Source: Neurospora tetraspora | Taxonomy: Eukaryota; Ascomycota; Sordariomycetes; Sordariales; Sordariaceae | Direction of reading: 5' to 3' | DNA length: 64,000 bases | NCBI RefSeq assembly: GCF_033439725.1 | Contig: NW_026944384.1 | Coordinates: 4,030,001-4,094,000, forward strand | Position numbers and translations under genes: made by a program | Shown: positions 1 to 11,500 of the stretch, piece after piece | Numbering within the stretch: the first letter of the stretch is position 1 | How the letters are laid out: each line of letters starts with the position of its first letter | Notes under the pieces: model-generated | The model's database searches: none | Told to the model about the DNA's origin: nothing | The model's input: the letters and a program-made list of their open reading frames with translations, nothing else

Positions 1-516
1 GAGAAAAAAAAAAGCGGTGATAACGAATTGACTGCGCGCGGCTGCTACCCCAACGGCCGACTCGGTTTCAGACTCGAAAATTTCAGCACCAGCCACAACC
101 AAGGCAGCCACAAATGGCAAGCCACAGTCGGTCGTGGTGCAGTGACCTCTGCGGCCTGCAATGTTCAGATGGGGAAGAATGGGTTGGTCCGCTTCCGGAT
201 TACGTAACTGCAGCCGTCTTGCAAGTGCTACCTGATTGGCGGCAGGAACATGATGCTCGCCCCAGCGCCCCAGCAGGCAGTGCCAGTCAAGCGCCAACCT
301 GGAAACACCTCGTTCCCAGCCTGCCAGCCAGCAACACAGTTGACACTCGATCCGTCACCAACCCCATCGAACCGTAACCCCATCACTGATCGCGAGTCCC
401 GACTCTTCCCAACAACACGCATCATCCCACACCACCACACGACGTTTCGCACGGCAATTTCCAACCCACTCTATATCCAACCTTTTGATACAGCCTCGCG
501 CGACAACACATTCACA
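1..516. other. upstream region and 5' UTR of vma-3
   Basis: No ORF here looks coding. The stretch from about 400 to 516 is C/A-rich, as Neurospora leaders often are, and leads into the vma-3 start. The end of a preceding gene is not visible. Confidence 0.5.
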
Positions 517-1484
517 ATGTCCGATCTTTGGTAGGTCATTCGCACCCACCCCGGTCCGCGATGATGGAGGAGGAGGAGGAGGAGTTGGAGGCCCGCGCCG
601 AGCTCGCCCATGCTCCGAATCCACACTTGGGTCATGGGCTATTCAGCATCACCAAACACAATGTATACGTCGGCTTCAATGATGTAGCCTACAGCTCGTT
701 ACCTATTGAGGATAGATGTGCTAACAATGTTTTGTCATACAGCCCTGTTTACGCGGTTAGTACCCTCCCGGTTCTGTTCACGAACCTTGGCGGCGACGTC
801 AACGTCCTCTGAACCCCCGACCACCGAACCGCCAGATGCAGACCTCAACAAAACGTCCGTATATAACTAACATGATGTGCTTGTATAGCCCTTCTTCGGT
901 GCCATGGGCTGCACAGCAGCCATCGTCTTCACCTGCCTTGGTGCCTCGTACGGCACTGCCAAGTCCGGTGTTGGTATCGCTGCCATGGGTGTCCTCCGCC
1001 CTGACCTCATCGTCAAGAGTATGTCGAATTCCCAAGAGTCAACTTGAGCTCCGGCGTGGTATCGTACATCCATATGCTAACTTCACCTCTTCTAAAGACA
1101 TTGTTCCCGTCATTATGGCTGGTATCATTGGTATCTACGGTCTCGTCGTCTCCGTCTTGATTTCCGATGCTCTCACGCAGGATCACTACGCTCTCTACAC
1201 TGGCTTCATCCAACTCGGTGCTGGTCTCGCCGTCGGTCTCGCCGGTCTTGCTGCTGGTTTCGCGATTGGTATTGTTGGTGATGCTGGTGTCCGTGGAACT
1301 GCTCAACAACCCAGACTCTTCGTCGGCATGATTCTTATTCTCATTTTCGCCGAAGTCTTGGGTAAGTCCTCTGCATTCCTGGATTTTCAGTCCGATGACT
1401 TGCTAACCCGTTTGTCTAGGTCTTTACGGTTTGATCGTTGCTCTTTTGATGAACTCCAAGGCTACGCTCAACACCTCATGCTAA
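517..1484 (+). CDS. vma-3: V-type proton ATPase proteolipid subunit c
   Basis: This is the membrane-embedded c subunit of the vacuolar V-ATPase Vo ring, which carries protons across the vacuolar membrane. Exons by my reading are 517-530, 743-755, 889-1018, 1098-1361 and 1420-1484, giving 161 residues, the usual length for the family. All four introns have GT..AG ends and the phases close. The protein is four hydrophobic helices: the N-terminal one contains [20 protein letters not shown], and the last contains [16 protein letters not shown], whose Glu is the proton-binding carboxylate of the family. It ends in KATLNTSC. The first two exons are only 14 and 13 nt, so simple ORF scanning misses the N-terminus. 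Identity is essentially certain; a symbol other than vma-3 would apply only in a different species. Confidence 0.96.
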
Positions 1485-2690
1485 ACGCCATGAGTAACCA
1501 GAGACCTCGGTCTAGGTATCCTCGCCGGTATGGGTGGGACAAGCACGTGCACACAAACAACATAGAGCCCCATACCTGGAACCTAAACAACGAATGATTC
1601 AAGAAACACGAACGGATTCTCATATCCTCACCACACAACCCTTCAGCTCTTCCTGACTGTCGCTCAGCCCGGTTAATCACGCAAAATAATGGCTTTATTC
1701 TTGCTTTGTTGGATGAAATGGCGGGCGGCAGTTCCGGGCTGGAAGCTAAAGTCGGGAGGAAACACCACAATGATAACAGGAGAGAGAGGAGGGTTATGAA
1801 AACACAGGAGAGCTGGCGCATATCTTTTGGAGGGGAAAGGCGTCACTCGCGGAGGAGTTTCTCAACGGGCGTCGCGTTTTTCATGGAAAGCATGTTACAT
1901 GTGTACAATTGTCACAATTACGGTCTGGTCAAACGCAAAGCATTACATCTCACTTTTTTCCGGCTGGTTACTTTTTCAGTTTTTGTAAAGGGTTTGTTTT
2001 TTTTGACTCTGATTGGCATAGACAGGGATGAAGGGAGGGAAGTAGGCATGAAGAGAAGATGAACGGTAAAAGACTGTATTGTAGTCTAGGTTGTGTTGCA
2101 ATGCTTTCATTATTTTTTATGAGTGGGAAGGGAAAAGAGTAATGCTTGTTTGCTTGTCTGGTACCCTTCTGCCTCGTTCAAGTTATGCTTAACTCGGCTG
2201 ATAGACTGGCATAGGTAGACTCGGAGGTCGCATCAACACCACTAGAGTTCACTGCTGTGTACGGGATGGGATGTGTTTGCACCTTTTTGATTCTCATTAC
2301 GATTAGGTAGGTAGGTTAAGGTAAGAGGAATGCTTCCCATCGCTTGCTCGCTCGCCGACGATGCATCACAACCGTACTCCTTTTCCTTTTCGCCTCTCAT
2401 CTCATTACGCCATTAATACTATGGTACATCGTAGGTAGGTGAAACGGTCTCTTTCTTCTCCTTTCTTCTTCCTCTGCGTTACCTGTTCATCTTTATTACA
2501 ACATCTTCTCTCTGAATTGTATGGGTATTTTGATCATTTCGTGTAGGTCTTGTTCTTCTCTTCTTCTTCCATCTAAACGCCCCCCAAGGGAATACTTTCC
2601 AAAAGTCTACTCCGCGGCTTCGCCTGGCGAAAGCCTATTACACACTAATATAGGTGTGGGAGAGCCAAGGGCGATATGGTAAGTCGGTTT
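1485..2690. other. convergent 3' region between vma-3 and ERG4
   Basis: Both flanking genes end here, so the stretch should hold two 3' UTRs. It is T-rich with scattered short motifs and has no convincing ORF. Confidence 0.5.
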
Positions 2691-4451
2691 TTAGATGACG
2701 TACTAGCGGTAATCAAGTCAGCCATACTGTCTGTGCCACTGACCAAGCAGGTAACAACGGGTATAAAAACCTACCGGAATGAAAAGATAAGGAACCCTCC
2801 TCTCATACTCCTTCCAGGCATCACCATACTTCTCGCGGCAGCGAGTAATGTCACGCCACGCGCGGTGAGCAATCATGCAGCAGAAGAAGACGGGGTAGAA
2901 CCACGGGAACGGGCTGCTGAAGCCCGTGATCAGGCCCCAGCAGATGGCAAAGTAGGCGTCGCACGAGTAGTGCACCTTGCGGGCGAGACCGTACCAGCCA
3001 TCCACCAGGATGCTGTCGCCCGTCTCGGTCTCGATCTTCTGCGGGTTCTTGACCGTCTGCCAGGGCAGCTGGGGGAAGGTCTTGCGGTAGAGCAGCTTGC
3101 CGCGCTCCTGGGCGCGGAACCGGTTCTTCTGGCTGTTGCACGTGTCCCAGACCCAGTAGACGAACAGGTAAGAGACGTAGAGGCCGACAAGGGCAAACCG
3201 GTTCCACCGGTACTCGTCCGGGTGGTGGTTGGCCAGGAAGATGGTGCAGTGGCAGTACGAAAGGGGCACGCCAGCCAGGTTCCAGAAGATCAGCATGAAG
3301 CCCCACTTCTCGTAGTACATGTCCCAGGTCGTCACGATCAGCTCCTCGCCCTTGGAGCACGCGTTGGCGTACAGGTAGTGCGCCATCACCAGGAAGCCGA
3401 CCTCGCCCGAGACATAGCCGTACCGGTCCCACTGGCGGGCGGCGGCGCCCAGGGAGAGCAGGAGCAGGATGTACCATGGCAGGCGCACCTCGAAGAACAT
3501 CTTGAAGTCGAGAACGCCGAACATGCGCGGGTTGAGCTCGGCGCCCATGAAGAAGTCGTAGACGTGGTGGCCCGTCATGCGGTGAGTGGCGCCGCGGACA
3601 AAGGCCGAAATGTAGGCAACGATGCTGACGATAAATCCCGAGATAATAGCGACCGAGAGCAAGGGGCCAAACTCGTCAATGATCTGGTACAGGGGGAAGA
3701 TGCCGGTGAAGTGCAGGACGCCGGCGACGGCGAAGGTCACGTAGAAGGAGACGTAGGCCGAGCAGTGGTACTTGAGCATCTTGCCGCCCTCGTGCGGGAG
3801 AGGCTTGCCGTAGGCGGTGACGCCGGGCATGAGGCAGTAGAAGGCGCCCTCGAAGACGAGGAAGGTCCAGTACCACAGCCACGCTTTGGCGTGGGGGAAA
3901 GCCTTGGTGTAGACGAGGTCGAAGAGGTGGGCGGCAAAGTCGGCCCAGCTCTGGCCGGGCTCGCGGCTGGGGATGCCGCCGTTGTATTGGGTCGCGCCAA
4001 TCCACATGAACCACATGAGGATGGGGAAGAAAATCATCATGGCGCCGGTGCCCAGCGAACCGCCGAACTCGAAGTGGCCGGAGGTGTCGATCTTAGGGTC
4101 CATGCCGGGCCTCCAGCCGTCGATGAGCTTCTCCTCCCTGGGCTTGCCATTGGCGTCGAGGCTGCTGCGGCTGCTGCTGGCATTTCCGTTCAGCAGAGGC
4201 GCGTTCTCGACATCGGGCTCCTCCGAGGAGGTGTAGGGCGGTGTGGGCTGCATCGTGTTCTCTGCCTCGTCGATGTGCTCGAAGAACTTGCCGGTGGTCT
4301 TCAAGTTGCGCTTCCGGAGGGTATCGTTCTTCGCCTTGGTCGTTTTCGGCACGACGTTCTCGGTGGCCGACGCGCTCGATTCACCGTCGGAGGACTCTGG
4401 GACTTGGGACTTGCTGCGACGAGTGTTGCGGCGTACAGGGGTCTCCACCAT
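2691..4451 (-). CDS. erg4: Delta(24(24(1)))-sterol reductase, ERG4 family
   Basis: This enzyme catalyses the last step of ergosterol synthesis, NADPH-dependent reduction of the C24(28) double bond, in the ER membrane. The first exon, 4451 down to 2775, holds 559 codons. I infer a 72-nt intron (2703-2774, GTAGGT..CTAG with CTGAC branch) followed by a 12-nt terminal exon, 2691-2702, that gives the family C-terminus FIPYVI. Without splicing the protein would end in an unrelated tail. Family marks are [20 protein letters not shown] near the middle of the enzyme domain and [15 protein letters not shown] close to the end. The N-terminal 130 or so residues are polar and precede the multi-helix domain; the start at 4451 (MVETPVRR) is preferred over upstream in-frame ATGs, which run through unlikely sequence. 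Total 562 residues, longer than yeast Erg4 because of that extension. From memory N. crassa has two such genes. Confidence 0.93.
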
Positions 4452-6158
4452 GCCCTGAAAGAGTTCCTTCTTTCTATCATGGAATGTCAGCAATCCGCGC
4501 TTGCCTCGGGAGGCGGCCTCGCATGGCCCCGGTAGTAGGTAAATTGGTGTTGTTGAGAAAGTGTCATGGTGGCACAAGTCTGGGCCCATCGGGAGATGCG
4601 GGAAAGTGTGTTCCGGAGTCTGCACCACCCGACACCAGGCTTCCCCTAGGATTCTAATCCATGGGGGGAAATCTCCAACTTTCGAGTTTCCAAGATCCTC
4701 CACGCGGTGCCTGCGTCAAATGCGCCCCTGAGAACTGGAGCGCGCCTTGACCTCCCTGCGCCATCTTCCAAGCACAGACGCAGTCGCCTTGTCTGGGCGC
4801 ATATGCCACACAAAGTTGGGATGAACTCCCACGCAAAGGTGATGGATGTTTGCTACATCTCGAGCAACGCGGTTTGTGATTGGATTTTATAGGGGAAGCA
4901 AACAAAAGGGGGTTTGTTTACACGTACCGTGGAGTTTGCCGTAGCGAGTACCTTGACGACGACATTCTGAAAAAGAGAAAAAGGGGGTTTCTGGCGCACC
5001 ACCCAACGACGATCGTAGGTTGTCTTTATACTAGAAAGGCCGGCGCCTAAAATCACGGGCGGTGAGAATCAAAACCAACAAAAAGAAACGCAATCGAAGA
5101 TTAACATGGGACGGAGACGGGGGAAAAAGATGGAAAAGTCAGGCCAAGAGGTGTATAAGATCGAATACGCGTATCCGAACCTTGGCGCGAACCCCGGAAC
5201 AGGCGATCGAGCGTATGAAAGGAAAGCAATCTTACTGGATGTCCAAGCAAAGTTGGTAAGCCGGGGGAGAGTCCAAGCTAGGAGGAGGTGTCACTGTCAC
5301 TAACAATCTCCCTCGGGATGTGATGAACGGAAGTGAGAGAGAGAAAGTGAAGAGTTCGTGAAGACGGGACCTGAAGAACCCCTGTTGACCTGGCTTGCTG
5401 TCAAAGTCAAAATGCATCCACTTCCGAGACCCGATACGGTGTCATCAACTGATCTCAATCCACCAGAACCACCACTGATCCAGGATCCAGGCCCACGGAG
5501 CCACGATGCAAGGGGGCCAAAGTCCATTTCCAGGTTGTTGACAAAATTCTGTTTTCTTGGGAATTTTGGAATTTGGACGTAGCATTCCAGCCAGTGACCG
5601 CTCGCCCTGGGGTCCCCATATTCAGGGTTAATTGACAACTGCCAGGATCTTCCCCACAATCGCTTGATTCCTCAGTCGGTTCTTTGTTTGGTTCCCTGAC
5701 AACGGGAGCCACGGAGTGCAAACATACACATTATCGGAATCCGAGGACAATGCTTAAACATGACCGACAGTTTGACCAAGCTCATCATGCTCAAATGCCC
5801 ATCTTTCGGCATCTTCAAAGTGTCTGCCTTTTTTCCGAACCATTAGGATCTCTTTCGGCAAGTGGATTATGCATACCCCTATATGGTCGGCCGAAACCCG
5901 GGGATGGACAACAGCAACATCACAATCTTCTTGATCGGCCACCACCTTCAAAGTGTTGGTATTCAGATTCGCTATATCCCAACTGAATTCAGAACACATC
6001 CGTCCATGAATTTGAAAGCAATTCGCTTCGACGGTAGTCGGCATACTCGGCGCGTAGTGAAATTACAGCCAGCTTCCTCCGGAGTCCGGACTATCGATTT
6101 CTCGATATTAGATTCAGACCCTGGGTATCAACACCAAGCCAACCGAACTTGACTCTTT
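4452..6158. other. intergenic region upstream of ERG4
   Basis: It contains the ERG4 promoter side and the 3' side of the next gene. No family is recognisable. Between about 5754 and 6152 both strands are open, with coding-like composition on each; see findings. The rest appears to be non-coding. Confidence 0.4.
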
Positions 6159-7501
6159 TCACCCGAGCAACGGCAGTCTTTCCCTCTCTCTCTGACCACC
6201 ACCCTCATCACCCAAAGCCTCATCATACCCATCCTCAAGCGGCAACACAAAAGCCGAAGCTATCAACCCAGCCACACAGGCCATGGAAATCAGTGCCCCA
6301 AAGATGCAAAGATACCAAGATGCCCCCAATCGGTACCCCGGAATCTGGTTAAACAGATCATCGTGATGGAAGAGATAGGCCTATGCAAGCAAGCAGCTCG
6401 CCAGTTTTAGCGAGCAAACGTTAGCCTCTGTTCTGCCTCTCTAGACTTACCCCGTACCCTGAAAACAACAAGGGGTAGCGAGCATATCCCCATTTCCATC
6501 CATCCATCCAAACATCCCTTCCGTCACCCGGGGCAACCACCACATCCCGTTGCCCACATTCCATCATCATCATCCTCATCCTCATCCTCATCACCACCCT
6601 TACCACTACCACCCCCATCGTCATACCCATTAGCAAAAAGGGAAGATAAAAAAAAAGAAACAGAATAACTCACCACCAAACCCCCCGCCAACCCCTCCCC
6701 AACCCCCACCGCCCCGATCATCCAAGCCAACACCTTCCATCCTTCTTTTTCCTTTCTTTCGTCCCTTTCTTGCCTCATTTCCCTCGCGTTCCCCCTCCGT
6801 CTCCCACCTCGCCCACCTCGCCCACCGCCTTGCCCACTGCCCTGCCCACCGCCAGCAAGCACCAGCACAACCACAAACCCCACCAGCGTAGCGGCCTCCA
6901 AAACCAGGGATAGGTTCATCAGGAATGCTGTGGATTTCCAGGTTGTGCAGAAGAATCTGCGCTTCTCTTGACCGGTGGATATATCGGGGCCGGGTTTGGG
7001 AGGATCAGGGTTGGGGCCAGGGATGGGGTCCGAAGGAGGAGGAGGGGGACCGGGAGAGGGTGACGGAGGAGGACCTAGGCTAGGGCCGGAATGGAAACCG
7101 GAGCAGAATCGAGAATCTGGGAAGGGGAAACACTCCAACTTAAGCTGTCCGTTGTGTTTCCCATGTTTTCCGTAGGCAAGGACGGTGACGGGGGTTTGAC
7201 AGCGCTGGTGGAGGCCGATGTAATCGTGGAAGACTTCGGAGCCGGAGGCGGAGACATGGACATGGACAGGTGAGTGTGAGTCGTGGTGCTTGTGAGGAGA
7301 ATGTGAGGAGGTCACGGAGGAGTAGGTAATCCACCGCGGAAGCAAGATGGAGGTTAAAGTCATTGTTGTCACTATTGTGTTTTGGTGTGAGTGAGGCGTT
7401 GCGTTGGTTGGATTATCAGCTTGACTTGATTCCCGGCGGGCAGGAGACTCACCAGCGATAAAGGCTGCTAGTGCCGTGAGGTATACGCTTCGTCGTGTCA
7501 T
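6159..7501 (-). CDS. claudin/SUR7-like four-helix membrane protein
   Basis: A fungal integral membrane protein of the PalI/SUR7/claudin type, location probably plasma membrane; function unknown. Exons are 7501-7453, 7371-6674 and 6380-6159, giving 322 residues. The first intron (7372-7452) must be removed to give a continuous first helix, ending ILLPRWITY. Helix two is FLMNLSLVLEAATLVGFVV, helix three spans GWKVLAWMIGAVGVGEGLAG and helix four spans WYLCIFGALISMACVAGLI. An extracellular loop carries HQRC and CFPFP near Cys residues, then a Pro-rich insertion (about 40 residues, PGPPPPPSDPIPGPNPDP) before FFCTTWKSTAF. Whether that insertion is all exon is uncertain. An in-frame ATG upstream at about 7543 is possible, but the chosen start puts the hydrophobic stretch near the N-terminus as usual. 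Confidence 0.72.
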
Positions 7502-8069
7502 TGTTGAATTTCCCACGTTGAAATTCAGCCAATCTTGCGACATGGGAAGGTGTTCTTCTGGATGGAAAACGGAGATAAAGTGGACGGAATCAAATTGGAC
7601 TGGACTTCCAAATTCACATCCGAGAAGGGATGTCACCACCATCCCGTCACCGTGAGGGGGACATCTGCTGATGCAAGCGCTCGTACACACATCCCCCAAC
7701 ACCTGCGCAAGACGCAAAGACGCTGGGAATGCCCCTGCATTTGTACATAGAGGTAGGCACCAAGGAGTATGCACAGACGTACACATGCCGTCTGCTTGAC
7801 TTGCATATCACATCTACCTGTATAGACATCCATCGAAAGGTTCAAGGTTTGAATTGCTGTCGAGCTATCTAAGTAGCTCCCATGATGATATTATTCACAT
7901 CTAACCTCCCAAGCTACAAATACTTCTTGTTAACTCCCAGTTGTCGTGAATGAAGTACATGGCTTGTGAAAATATCCTATACAATAAAAATGAGCGAAGA
8001 ACACCTCCCATTGTCCTCCTCCTTCTTGTCTTTTGGTTATGTCTATGCTTTTTTTAATCCATAACACTA
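7502..8069. other. intergenic region between membrane-protein gene and cdc-7
   Basis: This is the promoter side of the claudin-like gene and the distal 3' side of cdc-7. I see no gene here. Confidence 0.4.
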
Positions 8070-8501
8070 TCTTCTTCTTCTATCGTCTCTAACCGCCGAA
8101 GCAGGAGCAGGATACGAATTCGTCCGACCAGACAATAATAATCCCCGTCTGGTTTGTCTATGCCCATGACCATGTCGAAGATCACCACTTCCACCAACAC
8201 CGTTACCGCTGCCACTGCCGCTACCTGCGCCAGAAGAAGTAGGACGAGCAACGCCCTCCTTGTTACCACCAGAAGCGATATTACCACTAGCAGTACTCTT
8301 TCTCCCACAAGCACTAAGCGGAACTTCACTCGTGCCACCCATAATCCTCCCACCGCTACTGGTAGGCGTACTCGGCGCCGTAGACGAAGACGACGCTCCC
8401 GCCTCGCTCCCAGTCCCACGAGCACTACCAGGACGCTGTCTTTCGGAAGCGCCAGACCCACCGCCAGTCCGCCCATCATTCGGCAACAAAGGATGGCCGT
8501 C
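8070..8501 (-). other. open frame continuing in phase after the cdc-7 stop
   Basis: Directly after the TAG at 8504-8502 the same minus frame stays open for 144 codons, to a TAG at 8069-8067. It reads DGHPLLPNDGRTGGG, then Gly/Ser-rich sequence with GSGSGNGVGGSG, like the Gly/Ser-rich tail just upstream of the stop. It could be a 3' UTR that happens to be open, a readthrough extension, or former coding sequence cut off by a nonsense change. The opposite strand is also open here, so composition alone does not settle it. Confidence 0.35.
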
Positions 8502-11500
8502 CTACGACCACCTCATATCCGAACTAGGCGGTCGACTTCTGCGCTTAGCATTTCCGGCACCTGCACTACCACCACCACCACTGCCACCCGTGAGGGAGAA
8601 CGACGACTCTCTCGCACCGTAGCTGCGTGAGAACCCCTCACCACCCCCTCCTCCACTACCTTGAAAACTGCTAGACAAGCTCACAGCGCTTCCCGTCGGC
8701 GAGACCGAGTACAGCCCTTCTCCTCCTAGAATCCTCGCCTCGGGGCCCGCAACTGACGACCCAGACCTTATCCGCCTGTAGTTCTCCTTGTTGTGGTTAC
8801 CAAGCGCGCTATCACTTCTTTCCCGCTCACGCTCGGCACGACTGCTCGCTATACCGGATATACCTATCCCCATGCCCGTGGCTGAGACCGCACCGGGCGC
8901 CGTGGCGGCAGATGATAGACTCGGTCTAGGAGAACTATACTGCGTCATGGACATGCGAGGCAGTCGCATCCTTGAGGGTGTTCCTATGCCGCCGCCGGCC
9001 GAACCCATGGATGAGGACGACGAAGTAGTGCCCGCTGAGGTGTCTTGGCTAACTCGGCGCGGGATGTTGATCAGCGGGACGCCGCCGTCTCTGCTGTGCG
9101 ACCGGTACATGGCTTCGCGCTCCTGAGCTAGGGAGATTCCGGAGCGTTTCGGCGTCGATGCTACTTCGATGTATGCGGCCGAAGAGGACTGCGAGGCTCG
9201 ATGACCGTGTGTGGGCGTGGGTGGCATGCTGGCGTGCAGGCCTGGCGGTGTATAACTAGTATTGCGCCGAGGGCCAGACCGCGAGCGTGGTCCAGAATTC
9301 AGGTTGTTGAGCGGATTGGGGACGGCCGAGGGCCCAGCACCCATGTTTAGTGCGCCCAAGGCTGCTGCATCGTGCTGTAGGTCGATGTCGATATGGCTTC
9401 TAACGATTTCCGATGCCAAGTTGCGCACCAGTACTGCCGGATCCTTATCTGCCAGTATTTGTATATCGTCAAAGAGAACACGCAGCGCACGGCCCGCAGT
9501 CGAAGTGGCCAGGGTTGCCATGGGTGTGTTGTTGGCTTCGCAACCGTCCATGATACTGCGCACGAGACGGAGTAGGTTAAGGCGCACAACGGCCTTCTTG
9601 TGACTCAGTTTCTGGGCGATGCCGGCATACATCTCTGCCTTGGCAAGCGATGCTGCCACGGAGGGACTAAGTCGCACAAGCTTAAGAAGCGGTTCGAGAA
9701 GGTTGGCGTCGAAAGCATTTGCTTTGTTGGTGTTGAAGCAAGACGTGATCGCCGTGGTGAAGTTGCCGTCGAGTAAGTGATGTTCGACCTTGGCCGTCTC
9801 CTTTTCCAGCCAGACAAAGATAGCATCCAGCGCGGTGACTTGCCAATACTGATCTGCCAAGAGCGAAACGTAGAATTCCAACCCATTGTTCTGCCACAGA
9901 TATCTTCTGCCCTTGCTGCCAGAGTGTGCCATGTCGCACAGGATAGGGAGGACAAACTCCTTTGGCGGGCGATCAGTCTTCATGATCTTCAGCAACAGTG
10001 GAATGATACCATTGCTGGCAGCGTATTCTTGACGCTCTTTGCTGAGTCGGCATAGGTTGAACATGGTGTTGAGCACTTGGTTGGAGATCTCGCGGAAATG
10101 CTGCTGCCCTCTCTTCATCGAGTTGCTCAAAACGTCGATCAAGTAGTCAATGGCGTCAGCAGAATGTAATGATTCCAACGTTGTTGACAGCATGGACAAG
10201 TTCTTGATGAACTTGAGCATAGTGATCTGGTGAGCAGGTGTCATCCGCCTGAGGTCCTTTAGAACAGCTATAGTGGTACTTGTTAGCAGCCGATCCGGCA
10301 TCATGATGAGCAAGGAGTACATACTTTTGAGTACAAAACGCTCGGCAACGACTTCCTTCACATAGTTCTCAGCTTGCGAGAAGAGATAGAAGATATTGAC
10401 GATGCGAGCTTCAATCAGCTCGGACAGCTCATCCCTGTCATCTTCATCCAAGACCTTGTGCAGCACTGCAGCCAATGGGTCCAAGATTTTGCTCCGCGAG
10501 AATATGCGGCAGAAGTCGTTCTTTGGGGTCGGGCCCTAGATTGACAATTAGCACGATTTCTTGACATCACGACAGGTGTCCAAGAACAGGACTTACCTGA
10601 AGCTCAAAGACGTTCCAAATGCCATTGACACCGATAAGAACAAGGTCAGGCGACATGTCATAGTCTTCATCCAGGAACTCTACCAAGACATTAAGACCGC
10701 CTGCACTGACGAACATCTGTAGAGTCAAAGTAGAAGTTTGGTACATCTGCCGAACAAAGGCCGCAGCCTCCAGGCGAATTTCGTTCGAATACTGCCGAGC
10801 AGCGAACTTGGTGATAATTGGGATACCGCCCACGAAACACAGGTTCTCTTGCAGCTCGACGTCATCCAATATAATCTGCTTCCAGTTAGTATCCGGACAG
10901 TCATACAGTTTTCCAATCATGAACACCGATATTGGCACCTACCGCATTGACGATCTTCAGTAGCTGCAAGATCATATGCTGACGACTCTTCACCGTGCAG
11001 GGTTCCAAGATCTCCAGGATTGGTAGCAACCCATGTGCACTGATGATGAGATCCTTGACCTCGGTGTTCTCCCATAGTAGGGCGAGCTGTAACCACATCA
11101 ACATGTCAGCCACTTCCGTGTCAAATTCCAAGACAAACAGAGAAACTTACCAAGTCTTCAGCCAGATCAGCAAGTATATCCTCACTCTCCGTCGGTTTCA
11201 AAGACTTCACCCTCTCTTCCACCTTCTCCGCCAACCTAGCATGTCTATCACGCGCAATGTTGGCCTCGAGGTCCATCTCATCCCAGCCGGGATCCATCAT
11301 GGCGAACGGATCATCTTCGTCTTCATCGTCCCCAAGCCAAGAATTATTGGACAACTTGGAAAGGAGCATAAGCTGATGGCCATCCTCCGATCCCTCATCG
11401 CTCTTGGGCGGTTTTGTGAGGCTTTCCGGCTCGGCCCCGAAAATGTCGGAAAAGTCCTCATCACCCTCGTCCTCAGCAAACTTTGTGATCTCGACTGTCG

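Noticed and set aside
2676-4535. 619-codon plus-strand ORF, the longest on that strand in the first 10 kb
   Set aside because: It lies wholly antisense to ERG4, consists of Val/Glu/Arg/Ala-rich sequence typical of the reverse frame of a GC-rich gene, and has no domain.
8154-8630. 158-codon plus-strand ORF rich in Thr, Ser and Arg
   Set aside because: It is antisense to the Gly/Ser triplet-rich tail of cdc-7, and the openness comes from the repeats.
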